Assembly: GCA_020201075.1 (NCBI GenBank)
Contig: JAIVHL010000129.1
Location: 1 to 38,938 of the forward strand
Source of the DNA: Halomonas sp.
GTDB taxonomy: Bacteria > Pseudomonadota > Gammaproteobacteria > Pseudomonadales > Halomonadaceae
DNA length: 38,938 nucleotides
Direction of reading: 5' to 3'
The notes below the pieces were generated by a model. That model did not search any database and was not told the DNA's origin. It worked only from the letters and a program-made list of their open reading frames with translations. A program made the position numbers and the translations under genes. Positions 15,538-26,085 of this stretch are shown here, piece by piece; within the stretch, counting starts at the first letter, position 1; each line of letters begins with the position of its first letter.

Positions 15538-16583
15538 ACCAGACCCGTGACCCGCGTCCCGGCCAGCGTTTTTCAGCCGAGGCCGGCAAGGCCGAAACTC
15601 CTTATGCCTCCCCTGACCCGCGACCCAGCGAGGCCTTCGACGCCGAGCTGACCAGCCGTCCTCTGGCCGACGAGGATACAAGGGTCGGCGAACAGGCCCT
15701 TGAGGCGAGCCTGGCCCGGCCACGCCGTCGCCGCTGGGGGCTTCTCGCCCTGCTGAGTGGCACCCTGGGCCTGGGCGCAGTGGAGGCCGCCAGCACCCTC
15801 TATGCCGCCAGCCTGGGTGGCAACTGGCTGGCCGGCGCATGGAGTTTGCTGCTCCTACTGGCCCTGGCGCTGGGCGGCTCGGCGTTGGCCCGAGAGCTGT
15901 GGCGGCTGCGGCGACTGCGCCGCCACGACCGGCTTCGCGAACGTCTCGAGGCGCTGCCCGAGGCAGCCTCAGAAGAGGCTCACGCCACCGCCGAATCGCT
16001 GCGCCGCTGCCTGGACCTGGACGACGACCACCCCCACTGGCAGGGCTTCCTGGCCGCTCGCCAGGCGCACCATGACGGCCGTGACATCCAACTGCTGCTC
16101 GACCACCACCTGCTGGCTCCCCGCGACCGCGAAGCGAGTCGTCTCATTTCACGGATGTCAGGAGAGACGGCGATCATGGTGGCGGTCAGCCCGCTCACTC
16201 TGGTTGACATGATGCTGGTGGCCTGGCGCAGCCTGGCGATGATCGACCGCCTGTGCCGCCTCTACGGCCTGGAGCTTAACTACGCGGGGAGAATTCGCCT
16301 GCTGCGCAGCGTGCTTCACCAGATGGCCTTTGCCGGCGCCACCGAGATGGCCGGCGACGCCGGCATGCAGATGCTCTCCATGAACCTGGCCGGGCGGCTC
16401 TCGACTCGTGCCGCCCAGGGCATGGGCGTCGGCCTTCTCAGCGCCAGGCTAGGGCTGCGAACTCAGCGTCTCACACGCCCGCTGCCATTCCCGGATGAGA
16501 GCCTGCCCCGCCTGGGCGATCTGCGCCGAGAGCTGTGGCAGCAATTGCGCCGGCTGGAAACGGACGGCGAAAGCCGCGCTTGA
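15534..16583 (+). CDS. ycjF: YcjF family inner-membrane protein (DUF697)
   Basis: A 349-residue protein translationally coupled to ycjX through an ATGA overlap. A charged, proline-rich N-terminus (~1-65) precedes two membrane helices (LLALLSGTLGLGAVEAASTLY and LLLLLALALGGSALA). A basic helical segment follows (RRLRRHDRLRERLE), then a DUF697 domain with SGETAIMVAVSPLTLVDMMLV and MAGDAGMQMLSMNLAGRLSTRAAQG. It probably works with YcjX, as the pair co-occurs widely. The molecular role is not established. Confidence 0.92.
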   Translation: MNQTRDPRPGQRFSAEAGKAETPYASPDPRPSEAFDAELTSRPLADEDTRVGEQALEASLARPRRRRWGLLALLSGTLGLGAVEAASTLYAASLGGNWLAGAWSLLLLLALALGGSALARELWRLRRLRRHDRLRERLEALPEAASEEAHATAESLRRCLDLDDDHPHWQGFLAARQAHHDGRDIQLLLDHHLLAPRDREASRLISRMSGETAIMVAVSPLTLVDMMLVAWRSLAMIDRLCRLYGLELNYAGRIRLLRSVLHQMAFAGATEMAGDAGMQMLSMNLAGRLSTRAAQGMGVGLLSARLGLRTQRLTRPLPFPDESLPRLGDLRRELWQQLRRLETDGESRA

Positions 16584-16683
16584 GGGAGATCAACATTCGC
16601 AACGTCCGGGCTCAGGATGCATGACCTTGGCGTCGAAACCCGCTAGGCTCAAATCAATCCCACCTGATACAAGGAGTCTGCTC

Positions 16684-17127
16684 ATGTTCACCTCCATCCT
16701 GGTTCCGGTCGATGGTTCCGAGCACGCACAAAAGGCTCTCTCCGTGGCCTGCCAGCTCGCCCGTCAGGAACAAGCTTGCACTCTTCATCTGGTGCACATC
16801 CCGGAAGAGCTGGCCCACGAGACCACCCTGGTATGGGGCATCGGCGCCATCGCCATCGAGGCCAGTCGAGAAGAGCGCGACGAGGCCGGAAAGCAGGTGA
16901 TCAGCCGCGCCACCGAGGCCGCCCGTGAGCAAGGGGCTACCGACATCGAGACCGTGATCGGCCAGGGCGACCCGGCCCGCACCATCCTGAGCGAGGCACG
17001 CAAGCGCGGCATCGATGCCATCGTCATGGGCAGCCGCGGCCTCAGCGACCTGCAAGGCTTCGTGGTCGGAAGCGTCTCCCACAAGGTATCCCATGCCGCC
17101 GAGTGCACCGTGATCACCGTGCGTTGA
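16684..17127 (+). CDS. Universal stress protein, ATP-binding UspA family
   Basis: A 147-residue single-domain Usp. The N-terminal strand MFTSILVPVDGSEHAQKAL carries the conserved VPVDGS. The ATP-binding loop near the C-terminus is MGSRGLSDLQGFVVGSVS, matching G-2x-G-9x-G-(S/T), so it belongs to the ATP-binding (MJ0577-like) class. The start is placed at ATG 16684, behind ACAAGGAG; the track start at 16495 runs through the end of ycjF in another frame. It is convergent with the Nudix gene, with only six bases between stops, so transcripts may overlap. Expression in stress or stationary phase is inferred from the family. Confidence 0.93.
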   Translation: MFTSILVPVDGSEHAQKALSVACQLARQEQACTLHLVHIPEELAHETTLVWGIGAIAIEASREERDEAGKQVISRATEAAREQGATDIETVIGQGDPARTILSEARKRGIDAIVMGSRGLSDLQGFVVGSVSHKVSHAAECTVITVR

Positions 17128-17133
17128 TCCGCG

Positions 17134-17682
17134 CTATCCGGCAGTGGCCGCCATTGGCAGCAGATGACGGGCCACATGTTCCAGCATGCGGGTCTCACGA
17201 TGGATCGACAGCCCCATGCTGGCTTCTCTGGCCGCCATCACTCCGCGATTGTGATCGATAGCCTCGTCCAGTCTGACCCAGCGGGGCTCCATGCCGTTGT
17301 CCCGCTCGTACGCTTCCAGCCGAGTCTCCCCCAGCCGCCGATCGGCACGGCAGTGATAGAAGTAAGAGTTCATGTGCATCAGGTCGTACTGAGGCTTGTA
17401 GTGGGGTCGGAACTCCTCGACCCAGCCGTAGGGTGATACCACCTCGACGCCACTCGCTCCGGTCTCCTCGGCCAGCTCACGATGCAGCCCCTCGAGCAGC
17501 TCCTCATGATCATCCACGCCACCGCCCGGAAAGCTGAAATCATTGTAACGACGGGTGTAGAGCAGCAAAATCTCCTCGCCATCCAGGACAATGCCGCGTG
17601 CGGCACGGCGGCGATGGACCCGCTCCTGAGGGACATCGAGGCAAATAAGTTCGGGGTGAACGATACGTTCCAGCAGCTGCAT
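17134..17682 (-). CDS. Nudix hydrolase
   Basis: A 182-residue protein with a full Nudix box, GGVDDHEELLEGLHRELAEE followed by TGA, which fits Gx5Ex7REUxEExGU and provides the Mg-binding glutamates. Before it, RAARGIVLDGEEILLLYTRRYNDFSFPGGG is the usual beta-hairpin. The C-terminal part (RWVRLDEAI) closes the domain. The start is taken at ATG 17682 behind GGAGT. The track start at 17961 would add 93 residues overlapping the rnb start region without family support. The substrate is probably a nucleoside diphosphate derivative, not predictable further. Confidence 0.9.
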   Translation of the reverse strand: MQLLERIVHPELICLDVPQERVHRRRAARGIVLDGEEILLLYTRRYNDFSFPGGGVDDHEELLEGLHRELAEETGASGVEVVSPYGWVEEFRPHYKPQYDLMHMNSYFYHCRADRRLGETRLEAYERDNGMEPRWVRLDEAIDHNRGVMAAREASMGLSIHRETRMLEHVARHLLPMAATAG

Positions 17683-17875
17683 GGGTGACTCCGGCGAGAA
17701 GGGCAACAAGGCGCGCAAGCTACACCGCTCTGGCCAATCGGGCAATTGCCGCCCCACCCTGGCCCCCTCGAAGTGATGCAAGCCACTGATTTCACATGGC
17801 AGGCCCCTGCCATGTTTGGCCCTGGGCGAGGGAGTCCGTATAGTGGCTTCCCTACCCCGCCACACGTTTGTGACC

Positions 17876-19816
17876 ATGTTGCAGAACAATTCCCTGCTTG
17901 CCCAACTCAAGCAACAGATTCGCTCCAGCACCCCCCGTGTCGAGGGGGTGATCAAAGCCACTCAAAAGGGCTTCGGCTTCCTCGAGACCGATGAAGGCGA
18001 GTCTTACTTTGTGCCGCCTCCCGCCATGAAACAGGTACTGCACGGCGATCGCGTCGGGGCCGTGCTTCACGAGGAGGGAGACAAGAAACGCGTCGAGCCC
18101 GATACCCTGATCGAGCAGGGGCTCGACCGCTTCGTTGCCCGCGTGCAGAAGCGCGAGGGCAGACTGGCCGTGGTGCCCGACCACCCCCTGATCAAGAACT
18201 CGCTCAAGGCACGCATCAAGCGCAGTCTGGATGAAGCCACCATCGGCGACGCCGACTGGATCGTAGCTCGCCTGGTACGCCACCCCCTCAAGACCGACGA
18301 CCGCGGTTTTCTCGTCCAGATCGACGAACTGGTGGCCAAGGCCGATGACCCAGCCGTCCCTTGGCGCGTCACTCTCGCTCGCCATGCCCTGGAGCAGGAG
18401 TGCCCGGACGCCGGTGACGACTGGCCGCTGCTCGACGAGGGCCTCACCCGCGAGGACCTCAACGCCGAACCCTTCTTTACCATTGACGGTGAGAAGACCC
18501 GCGACATGGACGATGCCCTGCGCATTGTATCCCGCGAAGACGGCGGGTGGGATCTGAGTGTGGCTATCGCCGACCCCACCGCTTACGTAGAAGAAGGTCA
18601 CGCGGCCGATCTTGAAGCGCGTATCCGCGCCTTTACTGTCTACCTGCCGGGCCAGAACGTCACCATGCTGCCTGAGCAGCTGGCCGACGACCTCTGCTCC
18701 CTGTGGGAAGGCAAAGAACGCCCGGTGCTGGCCTGCACTCTCACCGTGCACGCCGACGGCAGCCTGGGCGACTATCGCTTCTTTGCTGCCACCGCGACTT
18801 CCCATGCCAAGCTGGCCTATGACCGCATTTCCGACTGGCTGGAAGGCCAGGGAGACTGGGCCCCGGCGGATGAGATCGCCGATCAGCTCAAGGCACTGAG
18901 GGACATGACCGAAGCGCGCAGCGCCTGGCGCGCCGAGCATGCCCTGGTGTTCAAGGACAGCCCCGACTTCGTCTTCGATCTGGACGAGTCCGGTAACGTG
19001 CTCGATATCCGCACCGAGCATCGGCGCATCGCCAACCGCATGATCGAGGAGTCGATGATTGCGGCCAACGCCTGCTGCGCCCACCTGCTCGCCGAGCACG
19101 TAGGCCACGGCATCTTCAACGTCCACCGCGCCTTCGAACCCGAGAAGGCCGAGGCCGCCCAGGAGTTCCTGGCCAGCCAGGATATCCAGGTGGAACGCGA
19201 GCAGCTCACCGAGCTGTCCCGCTATACCGAGCTGAAGCGCGAGCTCGAGGGGCGCGACGACGCCTGGCTCGACGTTCGCCTGCGCCGCTTCCAGGGTTTC
19301 ACCAGCATGTCGGCGAAACCCGGCCCGCACTTCGGCCTGGGGCTGAACGCCTACGCCACCTGGACCTCGCCGATCCGCAAGTATGGCGACATGGTCAACC
19401 ACCGCCTGATCAAGCGCGTGCTCAAGGGCGAGCAGGCACCGGCCGAGGCCAGCCTCGCGCTCACCGAGCAGCTCACCGAGCGCCGCCGGCTCAACCGCAT
19501 GGCCGAGCGCGATGTGAAGGACTGGCTCTACGTGCGCTACCTCAGTCCCGCCGCCGAGGCCCAGGAGGCCTTCGACGCCGAGATCATCGCCATCAACCGC
19601 GGCGGCATGCGTGTGCGCCTGACCATCAACGGCGCCACCGCCTTCATCCCGGCTCCGATGATGCACAGCGACCGCACCAAGGTGGCGATCGACGACAAGG
19701 AGGGGCGCATCCAGATCGAGGGCGAGGAACGCTACAAGCTCGGCGACCCTATCCGTGTGGCACTGACCGAGGCACGCGAAGAAACTCGCTCGCTGGTGGG
19801 ACGCCCCGCTGACTGA
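17876..19816 (+). CDS. rnb: Exoribonuclease II
   Basis: RNase II degrades single-stranded RNA 3' to 5' and acts in mRNA decay. The 646-residue protein aligns over its length with E. coli RNase II (644). Two N-terminal cold-shock domains contain TPRVEGVIKATQKGFGFLE and GRLAVVPDHPLIKNSLKA. The RNB catalytic domain has TIDGEKTRDMDDALRI, with the metal-binding aspartates, and AYATWTSPIRKYGDMVNHRL. A C-terminal S1 domain begins near EIIAINRGGMRVRL. The start MLQNNSLLAQLKQQ (ATG 17876) matches the family N-terminus, although no clear Shine-Dalgarno precedes it. It is not RNase R, which is longer and has a basic tail. Confidence 0.95.
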   Translation: MLQNNSLLAQLKQQIRSSTPRVEGVIKATQKGFGFLETDEGESYFVPPPAMKQVLHGDRVGAVLHEEGDKKRVEPDTLIEQGLDRFVARVQKREGRLAVVPDHPLIKNSLKARIKRSLDEATIGDADWIVARLVRHPLKTDDRGFLVQIDELVAKADDPAVPWRVTLARHALEQECPDAGDDWPLLDEGLTREDLNAEPFFTIDGEKTRDMDDALRIVSREDGGWDLSVAIADPTAYVEEGHAADLEARIRAFTVYLPGQNVTMLPEQLADDLCSLWEGKERPVLACTLTVHADGSLGDYRFFAATATSHAKLAYDRISDWLEGQGDWAPADEIADQLKALRDMTEARSAWRAEHALVFKDSPDFVFDLDESGNVLDIRTEHRRIANRMIEESMIAANACCAHLLAEHVGHGIFNVHRAFEPEKAEAAQEFLASQDIQVEREQLTELSRYTELKRELEGRDDAWLDVRLRRFQGFTSMSAKPGPHFGLGLNAYATWTSPIRKYGDMVNHRLIKRVLKGEQAPAEASLALTEQLTERRRLNRMAERDVKDWLYVRYLSPAAEAQEAFDAEIIAINRGGMRVRLTINGATAFIPAPMMHSDRTKVAIDDKEGRIQIEGEERYKLGDPIRVALTEAREETRSLVGRPAD

Positions 19817-19838
19817 CTCTCCGGCAACATGGCAGGCA

Positions 19839-19874
19839 ATGCAGGAAGGCGACCCTCGGGTCGCCTTCCTGCAT
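19839..19874 (+). terminator. Probable terminator after rnb
   Basis: A long, essentially perfect hairpin with 17-base arms (core GAAGGCGACC/GGTCGCCTTC, CTCG loop) lies 22 bases past the rnb stop. It lacks a following T-run, so it may work mainly as a 3' stabiliser or processing hairpin. Confidence 0.65.
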
Positions 19875-19934
19875 GCTGGCTGTCGATCTATCCGCGGGTG
19901 CGAGGAGGAGGACCGAGCAAACGTCGGTGCCTTC

Positions 19935-20804
19935 TCAGAAGTTGACGCGACGCCGCTTTTCCGCCGCCCAGTCGACGGCTGGAGCCGACATGCCGTGTCC
20001 GCCCCGGTAAGGCGCATACGCCGGCGATTCCCAGTCGGCCAGCAGCGAAGGCTCCAGCCGAAAGACCTCAACGCCGATGGGATGGCAGGTATCCAGAGGG
20101 TCTCGAGCGTCGGGCCCCCACAGGTCGACCGAGAGGTCACCGCCCGGGCAGCACGACAGCGCGCACAGCAGGTCGATCTCGGCGAACAACTCGATATAGT
20201 CGCCCTCGCGGGCCGGACAGGCCTTCATGAAGTACTGATCATCGTCATTGAGCCCGGTGCACTGGAAGACATTGAGGACGTCATGCACGTCGAACTCGGT
20301 GAGCCCGAAGGGGGCCACCGCCCGCACCAGGTTGGAATGGCAGTGATGATCGAAGTCCTCGCCGGTCAGCAGCTTGTTGACGTAGGGGTCGCAGCGCGTC
20401 CCCAGCAGGTCATGCACTCGTCCACCGTCGGCGTCCGTGCCGTAGCTCGCCAGGGTATCGTCGATGATGGTCGCCATGGGCCGCAGATAGGGTAGCGTCG
20501 ACCGCAGGCGATCAAACGTCGAAACATGGGCCCGCTGCAGTTGGCGAGTGCGTGAGGCCCAGAAGCGCTCCCGTGGATTATGGCGATGCCAGAGGTTGAG
20601 ATCTCCCACCTGAGGCCCATCCAGCGTCGAGAGACGCAGCACATGTCCAGCCGGCACCTCCCAGGCAAGCCCCTCGCGAATCGGCACGACCAGTTGATTG
20701 ACACGCGTTCTCGCCTCTGATGCTCTCAGTCGAGCATAGAAGTCACGATCCACGTCGAGAATGGTACCTTGCGTGGCGCGATAGGCGGCGGGGACCTTGG
20801 CCAT
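19935..20804 (-). CDS. DUF1989 (urea-carboxylase-associated type) protein
   Basis: A 289-residue soluble protein of the DUF1989/PF09347 family. Recognisable parts are the early VPAGHVLRLSTLDGPQVGDLNLW and the Cys/His-rich middle with HCHSNLVRAVAPFGL and DVLNVFQCTGL. CPAREGDYIELFAEIDLLCALS and CPGGDLS follow near the end. The conserved cysteines and histidines suggest a metal site. Relatives often sit beside urea amidolyase genes, but none is present here, so a link to urea metabolism is not supported locally. ATG 20804 has GGAGAT upstream; the track start at 20828 is less well supported. Confidence 0.85.
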   Translation of the reverse strand: MAKVPAAYRATQGTILDVDRDFYARLRASEARTRVNQLVVPIREGLAWEVPAGHVLRLSTLDGPQVGDLNLWHRHNPRERFWASRTRQLQRAHVSTFDRLRSTLPYLRPMATIIDDTLASYGTDADGGRVHDLLGTRCDPYVNKLLTGEDFDHHCHSNLVRAVAPFGLTEFDVHDVLNVFQCTGLNDDDQYFMKACPAREGDYIELFAEIDLLCALSCCPGGDLSVDLWGPDARDPLDTCHPIGVEVFRLEPSLLADWESPAYAPYRGGHGMSAPAVDWAAEKRRRVNF

Positions 20805-20861
20805 GGGGCATCTCCGGATAGGCGGCATAAGCTACCAAGCATAACCCCATGACACGGACAG

Positions 20862-20891
20862 CAGAAAGGACACCCTGAGGTGTCCTTTCTG
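20862..20891. terminator. Terminator at the end of the suc operon
   Basis: Perfect 13-base arms CAGAAAGGACACC/GGTGTCCTTTCTG with a CTGA loop lie 30 bases past the sucD stop (minus strand). Pyrimidine-rich CCTTTCTG on either strand provides a modest U-rich tail. Confidence 0.8.
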
Positions 20892-20920
20892 TTCATGCTG
20901 CCTTGAGAAAAATGCTCGGC

Positions 20921-21793
20921 TTACCAGCCGGTCACTTCCTTCAGGGCATCGCCGATCTCGGCCAGCGAACGCACGGTCTTCACGCCGGCGTCTTCCAGGG
21001 CGGCAAACTTCTCGTCTGCAGTGCCCTTGCCGCCGGAGATGATGGCCCCTGCATGGCCCATGCGCTTGCCCGCCGGAGCAGTCACACCGGCGATGTAGGA
21101 GACCACCGGCTTGGAGACGTTAGCTTTGATGTAGGCTGCGGCCTCTTCCTCGGCGGTGCCGCCGATCTCGCCGATCATCACGATCGCCTCGGTAGCCGGA
21201 TCCTTCTCGAACATCTCGAGGATGTCGATGAAGTTGGAACCCGGAATCGGATCGCCGCCGATGCCGACACAGGTGGACTGGCCAAAGCCGTGGTCGGTGG
21301 TCTGCTTGACGGCTTCATAGGTCAGGGTACCGGAGCGCGACACGATGCCGACCTTGCCCGGCTGGTGGATATGGCCCGGCATGATACCAATCTTGGTCTC
21401 GCCGGGAGTGATCACGCCCGGGCAGTTGGGACCGATCAGGCGCACGCCCAGCTGGTCGCACTTCACCTTGACCTCGAGCATATCGAGAGTCGGAATGCCC
21501 TCGGTAATACAGACGATCAGCTTGATGCCGGAGTTGGCGGCCTCCAGGATCGAATCCTTGCAGAACGCAGCCGGCACATAGATCACGCTGGCCTCGGCGC
21601 CGGTCTTCTCCACGGCTTCCTTAACCGTGTTGAACACCGGCAGACCCAGGTGCTCCTGTCCGCCTTTGCCCGGGGTCACGCCGCCGACCATTTTGGTACC
21701 GTAGGCAATCGCCTGCTCGGAGTGAAAGGTCCCCTGACCGCCGGTGAAGCCCTGGCAGATGACCTTGGTGTTCTTGTCTATCAGAATACTCAT
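20921..21793 (-). CDS. sucD: Succinyl-CoA synthetase, alpha subunit
   Basis: SucD, with SucC, converts succinyl-CoA to succinate with substrate-level phosphorylation. The 290-residue protein has the CoA-binding start [19 protein letters not shown] and the nucleotide-fold segment [20 protein letters not shown]. The phosphorylated histidine lies in the GHAGAII motif ([15 protein letters not shown], around residue 245). The length is the normal one for the family. The start overlaps the sucC stop by one base (TAATG), so translation is coupled. It is the last gene of the minus-strand suc operon and is followed by a terminator. Confidence 0.97.
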   Translation of the reverse strand: MSILIDKNTKVICQGFTGGQGTFHSEQAIAYGTKMVGGVTPGKGGQEHLGLPVFNTVKEAVEKTGAEASVIYVPAAFCKDSILEAANSGIKLIVCITEGIPTLDMLEVKVKCDQLGVRLIGPNCPGVITPGETKIGIMPGHIHQPGKVGIVSRSGTLTYEAVKQTTDHGFGQSTCVGIGGDPIPGSNFIDILEMFEKDPATEAIVMIGEIGGTAEEEAAAYIKANVSKPVVSYIAGVTAPAGKRMGHAGAIISGGKGTADEKFAALEDAGVKTVRSLAEIGDALKEVTGW

Positions 21794-22959
21794 TACTTAC
21801 CCTCCGCTGCCTTGACGACCTGCTGAGCCGCATCGGTCAGACTGGTAGCAGCGATGATGTTCAGACCACTGGAGGCCAGCTTCTCGGTCCCCAGTTCGGC
21901 GTTGGTACCTTCGAGTCGCACGACAACCGGCACGTTGACACCCACCTGCTCGACCGCACCGATAATGCCTTCGGCGATCATGTCGCAGCGCACGATGCCA
22001 CCGAAGATGTTGACCAGCACCGCTTTGACGTTGTCATCGGAGAGGATCAGCTTGAACGCCTCGGCCACGCGCTCCTTGGTGGCACCGCCGCCCACGTCAA
22101 GGAAGTTGGCCGGGGAACCGCCGTGCAAGTTGACGATGTCCATGGTGCCCATGGCCAGACCGGCGCCATTGACCATGCAGCCGATGTTGCCGTCCAGGGC
22201 CACGTAGTTCAGCTCCCATGCAGCGGCTTCGGCCTCGCGCTCATCCTCCTGAGAGGGATCGCGCATTGCCTGCAGATCCGGGTGACGGTAAAGGGCGTTA
22301 CCGTCCAGATTGAGCTTGGCGTCGAGGCAGTGCAGGTTGCCCTCATCGGTGATCACCAGCGGGTTGATCTCGAGCAGCGCCAGATCCTTGTCGTGGAACA
22401 ACTTGGAGAGACCCAGGAAGATCTTGGTGAACTGCTTCACCTGGTCGCCTTTCAGGCCCAGGGCGAAGGCCAGCTCACGCGCCTGGTACGGCTGAGCGCC
22501 CACCAGCGGGTCAATATCGGCCTTGAGGATCTTCTCGGGCGTCTCTTCGGCGACCTTTTCGATCTCGACGCCGCCCTCGGTAGAGGCCATGAAGACCACG
22601 CGACGGGTGGCGCGATCGACAACGGCGCCCAGGTAGAGCTCCTCGGCGATCTCGGTGCAGTTCTCGACCAGAATCTTGGTCACCGGCTGGCCGTTGGCAT
22701 CGGTCTGGTAGGTCACCAGATTCTTGCCCAGCCACTGTTCGGCGAAGGCTTTGGCCTCCTCCGCGCTCTTGATGAGCTTGACACCGCCGGCCTTACCGCG
22801 ACCACCGGCGTGGACCTGGGCCTTGACGACCCACTTGTCGCCGCCGATCTTCTTGCAGGCTTCAGCAGCTTCTTCGGGGGTGTCGACAGCAAAGCCCTTG
22901 GACACTGGAAGACCGTAGTCGGCAAACAGCTGTTTGCCCTGATACTCGTGAAGGTTCAT
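21793..22959 (-). CDS. sucC: Succinyl-CoA synthetase, beta subunit
   Basis: A 388-residue beta subunit carrying an ATP-grasp domain. It starts [20 protein letters not shown], as in E. coli SucC, and contains [17 protein letters not shown] for nucleotide binding. [21 protein letters not shown] provides the Mg-binding region, and [17 protein letters not shown] lies in the C-terminal domain at the alpha-subunit interface. The Shine-Dalgarno is weak. It lies 139 bases downstream of lpd, with a GC-rich hairpin between, so there may be partial termination or a secondary promoter. Gene intact. Confidence 0.97.
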   Translation of the reverse strand: MNLHEYQGKQLFADYGLPVSKGFAVDTPEEAAEACKKIGGDKWVVKAQVHAGGRGKAGGVKLIKSAEEAKAFAEQWLGKNLVTYQTDANGQPVTKILVENCTEIAEELYLGAVVDRATRRVVFMASTEGGVEIEKVAEETPEKILKADIDPLVGAQPYQARELAFALGLKGDQVKQFTKIFLGLSKLFHDKDLALLEINPLVITDEGNLHCLDAKLNLDGNALYRHPDLQAMRDPSQEDEREAEAAAWELNYVALDGNIGCMVNGAGLAMGTMDIVNLHGGSPANFLDVGGGATKERVAEAFKLILSDDNVKAVLVNIFGGIVRCDMIAEGIIGAVEQVGVNVPVVVRLEGTNAELGTEKLASSGLNIIAATSLTDAAQQVVKAAEGK

Positions 22960-23062
22960 CGATTCATGCCATTGGTTGCATGTGACTCGAACGGTGATCC
23001 TGTCTCACCTGCTGGCGGACGTGTGGGACCACCACCGTTCCCTCCGATACTTCGCCGGAAGG

Positions 23063-23090
23063 AGCGCGCCGCCCGATGGGCGGCGCTCGT
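23063..23090 (-). terminator. GC-rich hairpin between lpd and sucC
   Basis: CGCCGCCC-GAT-GGGCGGCG (23067-23085) forms an 8-bp perfect stem that extends imperfectly to GAGCGC/GCGCTC, just past the lpd stop. No good T-run follows on the minus strand, so it is more likely an attenuator or RNA-stability element than a full terminator. Confidence 0.5.
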
Positions 23091-23098
23091 TGTGCGAC

Positions 23099-26043
<2,945 letters not shown>

Positions 26044-26085
26044 GTCGTTTCCCTTGTCTGTTCTATCTCGTCCCGGTGGCGTGCC

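Noticed and set aside
17852-20140. 762-aa ORF antisense to rnb
   Set aside because: It is a shadow of high-GC codon bias: the plus strand encodes a full RNase II with all motifs, and the antisense product has no recognisable domain.
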